A stretch of 64,000 nucleotides of DNA from Ophiosphaerella korrae (GCA_028456385.1 JALNQF010000053.1:62001-126000), one strand, 5' to 3'; shown: positions 1-10,672, numbered from the stretch's first letter. Numbers and translations are program-made. Notes: generated from the sequence alone by a model not told the origin.

Positions 1-3000
1 ACAACCGGCGCCAAGCCTCAACGAACTTTGGTAGCGACGATTTCGAAGGAGACTCCTCGACTTTACAATTCGGCCTAAGCCATCTCCTTCCGTCAAGGCT
101 TGAGATTGAGGAAGAGTCGCCTAATCGGTTCAATCTCGAACATTTGATACCTCGTCTAGAGCAGAGCGCCTCGCCTATTCAATTCACTCTTGAGAATCTT
201 ATCCGATCTCGGTTACCAGATCTCGGTACGCCAACGAGGGAGTCGCACCGCTCGGGAAATACCCCGCGCGCAAGTGATTCAAATCCAACCTCGGAGGAGT
301 GGGTACAACGTTTCTTGGAACAGCGTTGGAACAGAGAGGCGAACGACTGGAGAAGTGATAGCAGTGCGGAGACAGATAAGGAATCATCTGACGACCAGAT
401 TTTACCCCTGCCAGCGCCACCAAAGAGAGGACATCACACTCGAAGCGCCAACAAAACCCTGAATCAGCAAGATTTCTGGCGCCACTTTAGCAAGGATCAG
501 AAAGAAGCTCTCGGCAAGATGATGGCCTCAAAGTACGCAGTGCCTAGTGGAGAGTCTCATTCGAGACAGGCTTCGGGTAATAGACATGCGGTAAAACCAG
601 TGACCAATGGACAGATTGACAAATCGCCGATTTCGCCTTCGATCCTGACGCCTGCAGAGTCACCTACGTTCGCAGACCACACTCCAAGCAAGCAGGTAGA
701 GGATGTCGTAGGAAAACTCGTCGACGGCTCAACGGAGAAACCCCTTCCGGATACTCCCACTAAGCATCTGGCACCACCTGAGCCTGTACGAGCGCCCGCT
801 CCACCCTCTCGCAAGAAGATTATGGTCAAAGGCAAAGGTTGCATAATTTCAATTGCACGTGATGTCCCTCGTGGGATGCCGGGCTATCCGCCGAAACCAC
901 TGAGTGCGGATGCAGTAGATGCGAAGATGCGGAAGTTGGAGGAGGAAGGATACGACACTCGTGGCTTTAGCACAGGAGGATTGCAATCACACAACCGTGC
1001 TGTATGGCCTGCCGAAGCCGACGTTCAAGCTGAGCGTGCTAATGCTAGTTCTCAATACCGTGTACGCATATCGAAGAAAGCAGAGTGGGATCAATATGTG
1101 GCTTCTCTACTTGAAGCAAAACTAGCAGCTCTCGGCGTCAGTCAAGGAGGCGAGGAAGATATACCTCTGCCCATGTCGAGAACAGCATCTGGACAACAAC
1201 ATCCCGGCCAGGTGTTTTCGCCTCCATTACCCACATCCTCTGCTGGAAGCCACCGCATGGCCAGGCAAGGAAGTATTGTTTCCGGGTCGTTCCCATTTGG
1301 ACCATCTCCAGGACACATGTCCCGGCAATCGATCGCCTCGCCAGGTGCTTTCGTCAACCCACGGACAAGTATGCACATGCATCGCCATTCCACATTTGGT
1401 TCGCCTGCGAGCTTCGCCCATCATGCAATCTCACCTTCTGGCACATGGTCGCCTGGAAATTATTTTGGGCAACAAGATGGCCGCTCTGGCTCACCTGCTT
1501 TGCCTTTCAATAGAGCTGATATGGCTAACTTGATTTCGCCCGCCTCTCCCTTTGGCATGCGACATCAGCAATTCCCTCCTACGCCAACCCAAAAGGATGA
1601 ATACCTCATGCAAATGCAAATGCAGCAGCAACAGCAGCAGCAGCAGCAGCAGCAGCTTCAAGCTCAGCTTCTGCAACAGCAGCAACAACAACAACTTCTG
1701 GGTATGCGACCATCCTCGACCCTTGCCGAAGTACCGGAAGATGAAGATGAAGAAGATGAAGTACCTGCGATGAAACAGGCTGTTAAACCCGCCCCAGAGA
1801 TTGCTGTGCCTACTCCTCGTGGTCATCGCCATAACATTAGCGAGAATCTAGAGCGAGAGGCCGCTGATGCCGAGTATCATCTGGAGGAGGCTATCGACAA
1901 GCAGTTTGCGGAGGGTGGTGATTTCAGCACTGAACCCGAGATGAAACACCAGTACAAGTCGTCAACAGCAGCGGCTAACAACACATGGGATGATTCCCGA
2001 ACCGTCTTGCATCAACCCCAACCTCATAGCAGAGCTCACTCGCTTGCTAAGTCCCAAAAACCTGTTTCGTTCTCATTCCCGGCGCAACCCAACCCTCGTA
2101 GTGATAGCGATGGCGCGAAGACAAATGTATCAGAGAATACGAACCCCAGCCTGGAAGATGGAGAGATTCAAGATACGGCCCAAAGCTCATCTCAGCATTC
2201 GAAGGCACCATCTCAAGTTGGCAACAATTGGAGAGTTGCTTTCAGCAAGCCTGGCTCTGCCATTCACAGCAAGCACACTTCGCGATCGTCGATCTCAAAG
2301 CTCAATGTGGAAGCCAAAGAATTCAAGTTCAACCCCGCTGCCTCATTCAGCCCCGGTTCATTCTCATCTGGCCTTACCTTTTCGCCTCCAGTCAAGTCTC
2401 CTGCGGACTCACAGGCACCACGAAGCGGCAAGCCCAGCGTCGATGGAATGTCTAGTTTCAGTGCGACTGCGCCGGCGTTTAAGCCAGATGCGCCAGCGTT
2501 TAAGCCAGATGCTCCCGCTTTCAAGCCAACTGCTCCTGCATTCAAGCCTGTTGCGGAGACAGCTATCCTCAAGTCTGCAGTCGAGGTTCCAGAATTCAAA
2601 CCTGCTGGTATGAATGGTACTGGTTTCCCATCAACGGGCTTCAATTTCTCGAGCCCGCCATCGTCGGCTTTCAAGCCGAACGCGCCTGCCTTCAATCCCA
2701 ACAAGTCAGTGCCTTCGCCAACAAGCTTCTCTTCCAAAATCTTTGGAGGCGTCAACCTCTCCGCGAGCGACATTGTTAAACCAGCTACACGCTCGAAGGC
2801 TGTCCCAATTGTTCGACCTGACACCACGCCTGAACAACCAGAAGAAGACCAGGAAGATGATGAAGGTCGCCCAAAACAGGCAGATGGACGTGAAAAGCGT
2901 GCTCGCCGAGGCCGTGCCAGCGGCGATGATGTGCCTAAATTTGCTCTGCAACCTATCCTTGCATCACAGCCGTTTGTTGAAGTTCAACAATCAGAAGCGG

Positions 3001-6000
3001 ACCTGGCAGAGAGCGAATTCAAACCAGAAGACCTGCCCGAGGACAAGGAGAATCTATCACCTGATGGCAAGAGAGCCAAATCAAAGTCGAAGAGCCCGGA
3101 GCCGCTTCCTGTCCAGGGTGGTGTTTCTATCGCCAAACCGAACAGATTGACTGTTGGAATTGAGCAACCTTCAGATGCCCTCGATGATGATCATACGCCT
3201 GATGCAAGTGACGTGCCAACGCCTACTATTGAGGCACCCGAACCGATTGCCAAGAAGCACACACACAGGAGCACGCTTTCGGCCAGCGCAGCACCATTCG
3301 TCTTCAAACCACAATTTGGTAACGCTAGTTACGACTTCGGCTTCCATGTTACAAAACCTTCCCAAATCGAAGAGCCAGAGAAGCGACAAGTTACTCCTCC
3401 ACGTAATGCTAGCCGTAGCCCTGCAACTACCTTCCGACCCAGCGACGATGGATCCTACAAAACTGCGTTGGAGGGAGGTAGGCACGCACGCTACCCAGAG
3501 AGCGAGAGTGTTGATTTCGACCACCTGGGCCAGGCGTCCTTTAATGATATCGATGCTGTTATGAAGCATATGAATGAAGGAGGGTCTGACTTTGGCGTCG
3601 AGCGTGATGATAACTCATGGGCATCTTCACCCCAGAGGACGCCACATGAATTTGAACGGTCTGACTTACAACCTAATTTTAAGATGCGTAGTGACGCACC
3701 CAGCCCTAGCCCTCGCAGGCTCTATGCTGCGCGGAATATGCAAGGTGGATCAGCAACATCTGGCCAGGATCCATTCGATGACGAGCGCGCCGCACTCGCA
3801 TACGAATCCCCTGTGCACCGTTTGAACAACGCCGACGACGTTCCAGTGAGCGACTGGGATGAGGGACTACTTACCGATGGAGAGAACAAGATTCAGACCC
3901 GTAGTGGTTTCTTCGATCAGCACGTCGATGACCTCATGAGCCGTCTCTTCCAGTCGCGTCTTGGCCCGCTAGAGCAAAACTTGCACGACATCCAAGAAGC
4001 ACTTACAATGATGTCGAAACGCCCTGGACGGGGCCGTCGAAGCATGTCCGCAAGCGAGCGACTTGATAGCGACGCTGATGATGAAGACGATGACGTTGGT
4101 GTGGACTCCCATTTCCGCAATCGCTCCCCAAGGAAGGACAAGAAACTGGAGAAGATGCGAGCCATGATCAAAGACGCGCTTGAGTCTCACCAATCACAGG
4201 CCAGCGCGTTACCCGTACCCGCCACTCAAGCCATGGACACTGAAATACTACGGGAGATCGTCGGCGACGTGCTTGCGGCTCATCAACCAACAGCTGTGCC
4301 TGCACAGCACGTGCCTGCTGACCAGATTCGAGCTATTGTCGAGGAGGTTGTTGCTTCGAACAAGCCAGTTGCTTCAGAGCCTGTTGAACCAGTTAACTCT
4401 GATGATATCCGCTCAATTGTGATGGAGGCATTTGCTACACATGCGCCGCAGCCTATGCCAACGCCAGCACCTGAGCAAATCTGGCCTGATGACCTCAAGG
4501 CCATATTTTCGGAGGCATTTGCCAGCCATCAACGGCAGGCTCCCGTGCCCGAAACGCTTCAGCCGGAAACTATCCGCTCAATTGTTGCAGAGGCGTTGTC
4601 GTCCCACCAACCTCCTCCATTACCAGCGATGGAACCTGTGCAACCTGACATGATCCGTTCAATTGTCGCCGAAGCTCTCGCGTCACACAAGCCAGCCACG
4701 CTCGAGGGTCCTGCAGATATTGCTCAACCCCAGGTTGATCTCTCTGAAATCTATCAGGTTGTTGGCAGCCTCAAAGCCTCTATTGCACAAGCAACAAACC
4801 AACACCTACAAGCCAAGGATATCAGTGAGATCGTCAACGACGCGCTGAAGCGCCAGAGCACTGAAATCGCTGAGCGTGAAGAATCGCAAGCCATACAAGA
4901 GAAGGATGTTCGCATTGCGGAGCTCGAGGCTATGCTGAAGGAGACTACTTTGCGTTCTGATGAGGAGGCGGAAGCCCGTGCGGCGTTGGAAATCCGTGAA
5001 ACAGATACTGCTCGCCTGCTCAAGGTTACTGAAGAACAACTTGCACTTCTTCAACAAGCGGCCGGTCAAGACGAGAAGAAGATTCATCTGCTTACAGAAG
5101 ATCGCGATATGGTTCGCCGCAACCTAGAAGAATTCCAAGCCAAGGACGAGGATGCGCAAGACAAGATGTCCGCTCTCAGCGCCGAAAATGAGCAACTCAA
5201 GCTCACGAACATTGCGCTACAGAGCTCCGAGGAAGACCTGAAGCAAAGACTCGGCGTTGTCACTGCTGAGAACGAGGCGCTTTCGATCACGCTCGAAGAA
5301 CATCGCCTATCTGCCGACAAGTGGCGCAATGACATCCAACAAGCTCACGAGGAGAGTGAGCAGCTACGTAAACTCGTTGACCAGACGCGCCTCCAGGCAG
5401 AAGAAGCCACACGCATTCGTGAAACAATGCGCACCAAGTTCGAGAAGCTACAGCAAGACATGGTTGGCGCTGCACAGCAAGTTGCCGCTGAGCGTTCTCA
5501 CTGGCAGAAGAATGAAGAATCATTTTCCACCAAGTACGAGATCCTCAGTGCCCGTATTGAGGCCGAAGGACGGACTCGTGAACGACTAGAACGAGAGCTA
5601 GAGCGACTCGAGACCCAGGAACGTGAAGGCATGAAGCTTAGAATTCACCTGGAGCAGACTCAGAAACACAACGCCAGACTCGAGGAAACTATCGACCAAT
5701 TGAGGAGGGAGTCACTGGAGCACCAAAAGAATGCAGAGAGATACGAGCGCGATATGCGTGAAGCCAGGGATGCAGCTCATGTTGAAATCCGCCGGACTCG
5801 TGTGCTCATGGAGGCCAACATTGACGCCGCAAACAACCAGGTCAACATCGTTCGACATGATCTCGAGAGCGAAATTGGCCGCGTGCGTGCGGAGCTCGAC
5901 CAGGTCCGCCTAGATGCTGATACAGTCCAAGAGAAGCATGAACTTGACCTAGAGGCGGCATCTGATACCAAGAAGCAAGCTGTTCACGATGCACTTGAGA

Positions 6001-7136
6001 GCAAGAGGCATAGCCTGCAGGAGCAACAACGAGCTTTTGAACGTCAGCTTGAGCACATCAAGCAGGAGCACACCCGTGCCTTGCAATTCGCTCGCGAGGA
6101 TAGGGAGCGTGAAGTTACTTTCCATAACGATAGACTTGCGCTTGCCAACTCCAAGTCAGAGCATCTCAAAGACAAGATTGAGTTGCTCGAAGAGAAGCTT
6201 CAAGTTGCAAAGGAGGCTGCTAATGCTGCTGCTGCTGCTGCCGCCGCTGCTGCTTCAAAGTCACCAACAACTGCCTCGTCATCCGCGGCAAGTGGTTTTG
6301 AGAAAATCTCGCCCCAGGCACTCCGCGAGTCGATTGCCGTGCTCCAAGAGCAACTCCAAGAGCGCGAACAACGTATTGAGTCTCTTGAGCACAAGCTGAC
6401 AGACTTTGACACTGAGGCTCCAGCTAAGCTCAAGGAGCGCGATACAGAGATCAACTGGCTACGTGAGCTACTTGGAGTCCGCATCGACGATCTGAATGAT
6501 CTCATCAACTCTCTCGCTCAGCCAACCTTTGACCGCGAGACTGTTCGTGACGCAGCGATTCGCATCCGAACCAACTTGCAGATGGAGCAGTCGGAGAAGG
6601 AGCGCCTCATCTCAGGTGGCCAACAATCATTCCCTACACTAAGCACATTATCCAACTTTGCATCACCCAAAGCTGTCCAGCTTGCCGCCGCGTTTGGTAA
6701 CTGGCGTAAGGGCCGTGGCGAGGCTGCGTCTACTCTCGCCGGAAGTTCTACAACGGTCTCCCGAAACCAAACTCCTGCTCGCGCCGCTCCACAATCAGCC
6801 CAGTCGTTCCTCTCAGGTTTAATGACGCCTCCAACCTCCAATCTCCGTCGCACTCCCGACCTTCCATCTTCAGCGTCTCGACCCGCGATCATGCGTTCAA
6901 ACTCCAACAGCTCGAAAGCCTCAACAGAAATGGGTTTCCCAGGCCTAGGAAAGAAAAGCATCAGTGTGCCGCAAACACCGCCGCTGATGCGCAAAACCAA
7001 TTATGACCAGGACGCTGAAGTCGAACAGTTCAGTGAAAGCGGCTTTTACGATGATGAGAGCACCGTTGACGGCGAAATGACGCCTCTTGCACTCAACTTT
7101 GGCCGAGAGCTACAAAGAGAGAACATGCGTCGTTAA
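1..7136 (+). CDS. Giant coiled-coil protein, 5' end cut by window edge
   Basis: The frame is open from base 3 with no stop and no ATG before base 144 (the codon at 144 is TTG), so the start lies outside the window; about 2,377 residues are visible. In order: a disordered Ser/Pro-rich region; a poly-Q tract (bases 1619-1700); four tight APAFKP-type repeats (about 2470-2550) with looser copies after; a conserved-looking segment around 3910-4020; a series of eight IRSIVxEALASH-like units (about 4155-4860); a long heptad coiled coil (about 4880-6200) interrupted by an alanine run (6220-6255); and a C-terminal block around WLRELLGVRIDDLNDLI. There is no myosin motor or other ATPase motif, although such proteins are often labelled myosin-like in fungal genomes. 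A structural or cytoskeletal scaffold is likely; the exact family is not recognised. It ends with TAA at 7134-7136. Confidence 0.85.
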   Translation, partial: NRRQASTNFGSDDFEGDSSTLQFGLSHLLPSRLEIEEESPNRFNLEHLIPRLEQSASPIQFTLENLIRSRLPDLGTPTRESHRSGNTPRASDSNPTSEEWVQRFLEQRWNREANDWRSDSSAETDKESSDDQILPLPAPPKRGHHTRSANKTLNQQDFWRHFSKDQKEALGKMMASKYAVPSGESHSRQASGNRHAVKPVTNGQIDKSPISPSILTPAESPTFADHTPSKQVEDVVGKLVDGSTEKPLPDTPTKHLAPPEPVRAPAPPSRKKIMVKGKGCIISIARDVPRGMPGYPPKPLSADAVDAKMRKLEEEGYDTRGFSTGGLQSHNRAVWPAEADVQAERANASSQYRVRISKKAEWDQYVASLLEAKLAALGVSQGGEEDIPLPMSRTASGQQHPGQVFSPPLPTSSAGSHRMARQGSIVSGSFPFGPSPGHMSRQSIASPGAFVNPRTSMHMHRHSTFGSPASFAHHAISPSGTWSPGNYFGQQDGRSGSPALPFNRADMANLISPASPFGMRHQQFPPTPTQKDEYLMQMQMQQQQQQQQQQQLQAQLLQQQQQQQLLGMRPSSTLAEVPEDEDEEDEVPAMKQAVKPAPEIAVPTPRGHRHNISENLEREAADAEYHLEEAIDKQFAEGGDFSTEPEMKHQYKSSTAAANNTWDDSRTVLHQPQPHSRAHSLAKSQKPVSFSFPAQPNPRSDSDGAKTNVSENTNPSLEDGEIQDTAQSSSQHSKAPSQVGNNWRVAFSKPGSAIHSKHTSRSSISKLNVEAKEFKFNPAASFSPGSFSSGLTFSPPVKSPADSQAPRSGKPSVDGMSSFSATAPAFKPDAPAFKPDAPAFKPTAPAFKPVAETAILKSAVEVPEFKPAGMNGTGFPSTGFNFSSPPSSAFKPNAPAFNPNKSVPSPTSFSSKIFGGVNLSASDIVKPATRSKAVPIVRPDTTPEQPEEDQEDDEGRPKQADGREKRARRGRASGDDVPKFALQPILASQPFVEVQQSEADLAESEFKPEDLPEDKENLSPDGKRAKSKSKSPEPLPVQGGVSIAKPNRLTVGIEQPSDALDDDHTPDASDVPTPTIEAPEPIAKKHTHRSTLSASAAPFVFKPQFGNASYDFGFHVTKPSQIEEPEKRQVTPPRNASRSPATTFRPSDDGSYKTALEGGRHARYPESESVDFDHLGQASFNDIDAVMKHMNEGGSDFGVERDDNSWASSPQRTPHEFERSDLQPNFKMRSDAPSPSPRRLYAARNMQGGSATSGQDPFDDERAALAYESPVHRLNNADDVPVSDWDEGLLTDGENKIQTRSGFFDQHVDDLMSRLFQSRLGPLEQNLHDIQEALTMMSKRPGRGRRSMSASERLDSDADDEDDDVGVDSHFRNRSPRKDKKLEKMRAMIKDALESHQSQASALPVPATQAMDTEILREIVGDVLAAHQPTAVPAQHVPADQIRAIVEEVVASNKPVASEPVEPVNSDDIRSIVMEAFATHAPQPMPTPAPEQIWPDDLKAIFSEAFASHQRQAPVPETLQPETIRSIVAEALSSHQPPPLPAMEPVQPDMIRSIVAEALASHKPATLEGPADIAQPQVDLSEIYQVVGSLKASIAQATNQHLQAKDISEIVNDALKRQSTEIAEREESQAIQEKDVRIAELEAMLKETTLRSDEEAEARAALEIRETDTARLLKVTEEQLALLQQAAGQDEKKIHLLTEDRDMVRRNLEEFQAKDEDAQDKMSALSAENEQLKLTNIALQSSEEDLKQRLGVVTAENEALSITLEEHRLSADKWRNDIQQAHEESEQLRKLVDQTRLQAEEATRIRETMRTKFEKLQQDMVGAAQQVAAERSHWQKNEESFSTKYEILSARIEAEGRTRERLERELERLETQEREGMKLRIHLEQTQKHNARLEETIDQLRRESLEHQKNAERYERDMREARDAAHVEIRRTRVLMEANIDAANNQVNIVRHDLESEIGRVRAELDQVRLDADTVQEKHELDLEAASDTKKQAVHDALESKRHSLQEQQRAFERQLEHIKQEHTRALQFAREDREREVTFHNDRLALANSKSEHLKDKIELLEEKLQVAKEAANAAAAAAAAAASKSPTTASSSAASGFEKISPQALRESIAVLQEQLQEREQRIESLEHKLTDFDTEAPAKLKERDTEINWLRELLGVRIDDLNDLINSLAQPTFDRETVRDAAIRIRTNLQMEQSEKERLISGGQQSFPTLSTLSNFASPKAVQLAAAFGNWRKGRGEAASTLAGSSTTVSRNQTPARAAPQSAQSFLSGLMTPPTSNLRRTPDLPSSASRPAIMRSNSNSSKASTEMGFPGLGKKSISVPQTPPLMRKTNYDQDAEVEQFSESGFYDDESTVDGEMTPLALNFGRELQRENMRR
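1619..1700 (+). repeat. CAG/CAA trinucleotide repeat coding poly-Q
   Basis: Mostly uninterrupted CAG with some CAA codons encodes two glutamine runs split by LQAQLL inside the giant coiled-coil protein. Runs of nearly pure CAG are prone to length change between strains. Confidence 0.85.
2464..2560 (+). repeat. APAFKP hexapeptide tandem repeat
   Basis: Four consecutive APAFKP-type units, including an almost exact repeat of the DNA unit at about 2475-2515, lie in the disordered part of the giant coiled-coil gene. Looser FKP copies continue to about 2700. The unit resembles neither FG-nucleoporin repeats nor a binding motif I can name. Confidence 0.75.
4155..4860 (+). repeat. IRSIVxEALASHxP degenerate protein repeat (about 8 units)
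   Basis: Units such as LREIVGDVLAAHQP, IRAIVEEVVASNKP, IRSIVMEAFATHAP, IRSIVAEALSSHQP and IRSIVAEALASHKP recur every 30-40 residues, separated by Pro-rich linkers. The helical phase (I/V at i, i+3, i+4, i+7) suggests short amphipathic helices just before the main coiled coil. Confidence 0.8.
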
Positions 7137-8389
7137 ACTTCCAACCACCTCATCATATCACACACCAGATCAGAAAATGACCATTTCCTTTGTTACCACT
7201 TTTCCTATCGTAGCCGCTACAGGCATCCCCTCCTTTACACCATGCGCCTGCTGAAAGTACCACCATATACCAACGCGCCTTTTCCTTCCCCACTGCTTAA
7301 TGCTTGGCACCATTATTTGTTCTTGGATATTTGTGTCTGTCTGTCTTTAGCGTACTTTTTCCCTTTTCCTTTTTTTTGTTTTGGATCAATCCAAAGCGTT
7401 TTTTTTTCTTTTTTTTTGGCCATGGCATGGTTTGGATTGATGTGGATATATATACCCCCCAAAGACCGAGTTGCACCACTTGTAGGACCTAAATTGTATG
7501 CTCTGCGACTGAGGTGGTTTCGTTTATGGAATTATATCAGATTGTTAACGTATGCTTGGATTTTGTAGAGTTGTGATGTTCGTGGGAAGGCTGTGGAGTA
7601 GGTTGCTAGTGATGTTTTTTTTGCGCTGTGGAGTGTTTATATATACTAATTATTGAGTATGATACCGCTTCGAATACGCTCGTAGAGGGGAGTTGTATCA
7701 GTGTGGATTTCGACAGGGGTTGAACTAGATCCTACAACGTCTCGCATTGATACCCTGTGAATGCTATCAAGGTGCATTTTATTATATACGGAAGCTATGG
7801 AATGTGTGTACTGCTGGCACAGAATTTGAATATCGCTCCAGTGTTCTACCACTGTGATATATTATTCGAGTGAATGGGAATGCACTGCAGTTATACTTAT
7901 CGGCTCAGCTCTAAGCACTACGTTACGGTAGTTTCGTCCCATAACGGCAATACCTGACGGAAAATGATTTTCCTATTCGATCAACAAACCCTACTCCAAC
8001 TGCCATATCGTCACATTGGGGTGACTGTAATGTAACTCGAATCCCTGATGCGTACTAAAGTCGACAGTAGTCTGCTGGAGCTAATGCAATCCTACATTGT
8101 TGATCATTGCATACATGGGTTAGCAAGTACATAGTAACATACGACTCGTACTGTTCATTTTTCTGTCAAATATATAGAGGGCTATACTACTATGGGCTAC
8201 TCCGCACGTAGTTACCGGATCATTATGTAGGAACTGTGAAACAGTATTGGAAGCGGGGGTCTATATTATACATTGACAGAGAACAAGGCACGTAGCAGGC
8301 ATTTCGGTCCTTTGACAAATCGACCAAACCGCAAGTGGCCGAACAGCAAGGCAGCCACACACCACGTACCATGGCCATCTGACCATTCC
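7137..8389. other. Intergenic, 1.25 kb
   Basis: This separates the convergent ends of the giant coiled-coil gene and the HAD phosphatase gene. It has T-rich runs at about 7360-7420, which fit a 3' UTR. I see no credible gene or RNA. Confidence 0.6.
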
Positions 8390-9292
8390 TCACCTAACCT
8401 TCCGCTCAATCCCAAAACTCTCGTGCGGGAAATCGACTAGGCTTTCCAGCAGTCGGCCCCATCCATCATCAAGCTCTCCCGGCATGCCGATCCGCCGCTT
8501 CCCATTCGCAACCTCACTCTCCGTCTTCTGTAACTCGTGCTCCTCTTTGTCCTGATGTTCACCAGTTAAGCCCGCAAGCACCTCTGCCTCTCTTCCCTTA
8601 TACTCAACCAGCAATTCCGGATGCGGACACCACACAGCCTGCATACCAGCCCTCCGTCCCGCCTCCACTCCCGGCACACTGTCTTCAAAAACGAGGCATT
8701 CTTCCGGCTGGATTGGCGACTGTCCTTGAGCTTCGAGCGTCTTGTTGAGCGTTGACAGTGCAAGCAGATAGATGTCTGGCGCGGGCTTCCCCCTCCCAGC
8801 CGGGATCCGCACATCGTCGCCGAGAACTTGGTGCTCGGGCGCAAAGTAGTCGAACAGCTGGGGCAAATGCGCGGTTTTCAGCTTGAAGTTGCCCACATGG
8901 CAGCTCGTTGCCAGGGCCATGTGGATGCCCCGGCTTTGCAACTCGGTAAGGAGGTCCAGGACGCCGGGCAAGGGCTTCGTGTTGGGGAAGAGCTGTTTTT
9001 GGAGCTCTTTTTGCTCGGCTAAGAATTGGTCACGAGAAATGGGGAGTTGGGCCCAGTTATGGAAGATTTCGCCGGCGGTTGATCCTGGGCGGCCTTGAAG
9101 CTGGGCTTTGATGGACCAAGGGAGCGCGGGCCGGTTGTAACGTTCTAGAATGGTGTTGGTTATGATTGTGTAGAGGTCTTCCGAGTCAATCAATAGGCCG
9201 TCCATGTCGAAGAGTGCAGCACGAATGCGTGGAGGTGATGTTCCGCTGGTTGACGTCAGTACAAACATATCCATGTGATCTGAGAGAGTCAT
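8390..9292 (-). CDS. HAD-superfamily hydrolase, pseudouridine-5'-phosphatase/DOG-like
   Basis: One exon, 300 aa. All four HAD motifs are visible: motif I FDMDGLLIDSE (nucleophile Asp about residue 29, acid/base Asp31), motif II ALATS, motif III GRGKPAPDIY, and motif IV VFEDSVPGVEAG. The helical cap between motifs I and II, together with the DMDGL and KPAPDIY forms, is that of the HDHD1/GPP1/DOG subfamily, which removes phosphate from small phosphorylated metabolites; fungal members are often annotated as pseudouridine-5'-phosphatase-like. The substrate cannot be read from sequence. The residues after motif IV (from about 250) look weakly conserved. A second in-frame ATG six codons downstream could also serve as start. 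The gene is divergent from the TTC1-like gene across 258 bp. Confidence 0.9.
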   Translation of the reverse strand: MTLSDHMDMFVLTSTSGTSPPRIRAALFDMDGLLIDSEDLYTIITNTILERYNRPALPWSIKAQLQGRPGSTAGEIFHNWAQLPISRDQFLAEQKELQKQLFPNTKPLPGVLDLLTELQSRGIHMALATSCHVGNFKLKTAHLPQLFDYFAPEHQVLGDDVRIPAGRGKPAPDIYLLALSTLNKTLEAQGQSPIQPEECLVFEDSVPGVEAGRRAGMQAVWCPHPELLVEYKGREAEVLAGLTGEHQDKEEHELQKTESEVANGKRRIGMPGELDDGWGRLLESLVDFPHESFGIERKVR

Positions 9293-9550
9293 TTTACTTT
9301 GAAGCCATTGTGAAGTAAATGCAATAATCGCAACAACTGTGTGAGAATTGCTGTATTTTGGAAAGTTGGTGGATGTAGTTTATACATGGCTGTTCGGTGA
9401 ATTACCATATCATGTGGCCGCGGCTAGCCGCATTAGTCTAGGCCCTGCCTGTGATCGACGCCATGTTGAAACAAAACCATTCGATCATCACCGGACAAGA
9501 ACTCCAAGGCAAAACATCAGTCGGCAACAAAACTTATTTCTACCCCACCA
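9293..9550. promoter_or_regulatory. Shared divergent promoter (HAD phosphatase / TTC1-like)
   Basis: 258 bp separate the two start codons, so both promoters and 5' UTRs must lie here. No specific factor site is claimed. Confidence 0.5.
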
Positions 9551-10339
9551 ATGACACCTGCCAAAAGCGAGACCATCGCCGAACAATATTCCCCAGAGAT
9601 CTTCCCCCCAGACGAAGAAAAGTTGCTGCTGGGCGAATCAAACGCGGAGAAAGTATGCGCAAACAAGTTCTTCATGTCCGGCGAATATGATGGGGCAATA
9701 CAAAGCTATGAAAAGGCTCTAGCCGTGTGTCCAACATATTTAGAATACGAAATTGCAATCCTACGTTCAAACATCGCAGCATGCCACTTGAAGCTCGCGC
9801 AATGGAAGGACGCAGTAGAGGCAGCAACCACGGCCTTGGAAGCACTGGATAGACTAGATCCGCCAGCAATCCCAGCCGATAGAGGCACCGCAGAAGGCAA
9901 AACTGCCGGAGGCGGCATTGTCGGTGAAGTAGACGACAGCACAGAAGTCCTACTCGACGCTCTTGCTCGCGCCGGTCACACCATCCACGACGTCCACAAG
10001 CTACGCACCAAAGCGTTACTTCGGCGTGCAAAAGCACGGCATGAAGTCGGCGGTTGGGCATCGTTGCAAGGCTCCCTGGAAGATTACCAGGCGCTTTCAA
10101 AGCCCCCGAATCAACTCTCTAGCCTCGATCAAAAAGCTGTAATAGCTGCCCTACGGAAGCTGCCGGCGAAGCTTGAGGATGCCAAGAATGCTGAGGTGGC
10201 GGACATGATGGGCAAACTGAAGCAACTGGGGAATGGTATCTTGAGTCCATTTGGTTTGAGCACGGATAATTTTCAATTTACAAAGGACGAGAGCAGTGGG
10301 GGATACAGTATGAACTTTAATCAGAATCCAGGCAAGTGA
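9551..10339 (+). CDS. TPR co-chaperone-like protein, TTC1 family
   Basis: One exon, 262 aa. N-terminal TPR helices include NKFFMSGEYDGAIQSYEKAL and SNIAACHLKLAQWKDAVEAATTAL, and a further repeat is around LRTKALLRRAKARHEVGGW. The C terminus, GLSTDNFQFTKDESSGGYSMNF, is the diagnostic tail of tetratricopeptide repeat protein 1 (TTC1). TTC1-type TPRs bind EEVD-type tails of Hsp70/Hsp90, so a cytosolic chaperone-adaptor role is likely by family. A Gly/Ala-rich, probably disordered insertion (about residues 108-125) splits the TPR region. The start is the first ATG in frame after the shared promoter, and the ORF ends with TGA directly after NQNPGK. Confidence 0.88.
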   Translation: MTPAKSETIAEQYSPEIFPPDEEKLLLGESNAEKVCANKFFMSGEYDGAIQSYEKALAVCPTYLEYEIAILRSNIAACHLKLAQWKDAVEAATTALEALDRLDPPAIPADRGTAEGKTAGGGIVGEVDDSTEVLLDALARAGHTIHDVHKLRTKALLRRAKARHEVGGWASLQGSLEDYQALSKPPNQLSSLDQKAVIAALRKLPAKLEDAKNAEVADMMGKLKQLGNGILSPFGLSTDNFQFTKDESSGGYSMNFNQNPGK

Positions 10340-10672
10340 GCCCGGCAGTAAAAAGGGTTGTGGTCTTGCGTAATGTCGCATTTTGGCTGGTGTACTTTTG
10401 TTGCATAAGTGCATGAGATACCCTGGTACATACAGTTCAATTCAGGTCTATTCCAATTTCCATGGCTTGATCGTACGCATGCATATCGTTACCATCACCT
10501 ACCCCGGCACACCAGTGAATCAGAAGAAGGCTTTATTGTAGTGTCCCAGAAAGTCCACGATTATCAACAATCCGTCCTAGAAACAGACGCCAGCAATGCT
10601 GAGGCGCCTGGCGATTCAGCCTTTCGCCATTTTGCCTGAGAATCCGTTCATGGTGGCATTTTGTCTATCTAT
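10340..10672. other. Convergent intergenic spacer
   Basis: 333 bp between the 3' ends of the TTC1-like and p23 genes. No gene is seen. Confidence 0.55.

Noticed and set aside
1..7136. Class II myosin heavy chain
   Set aside because: No P-loop, switch or IQ motifs are visible in about 2,377 residues; only the coiled coil is shared.
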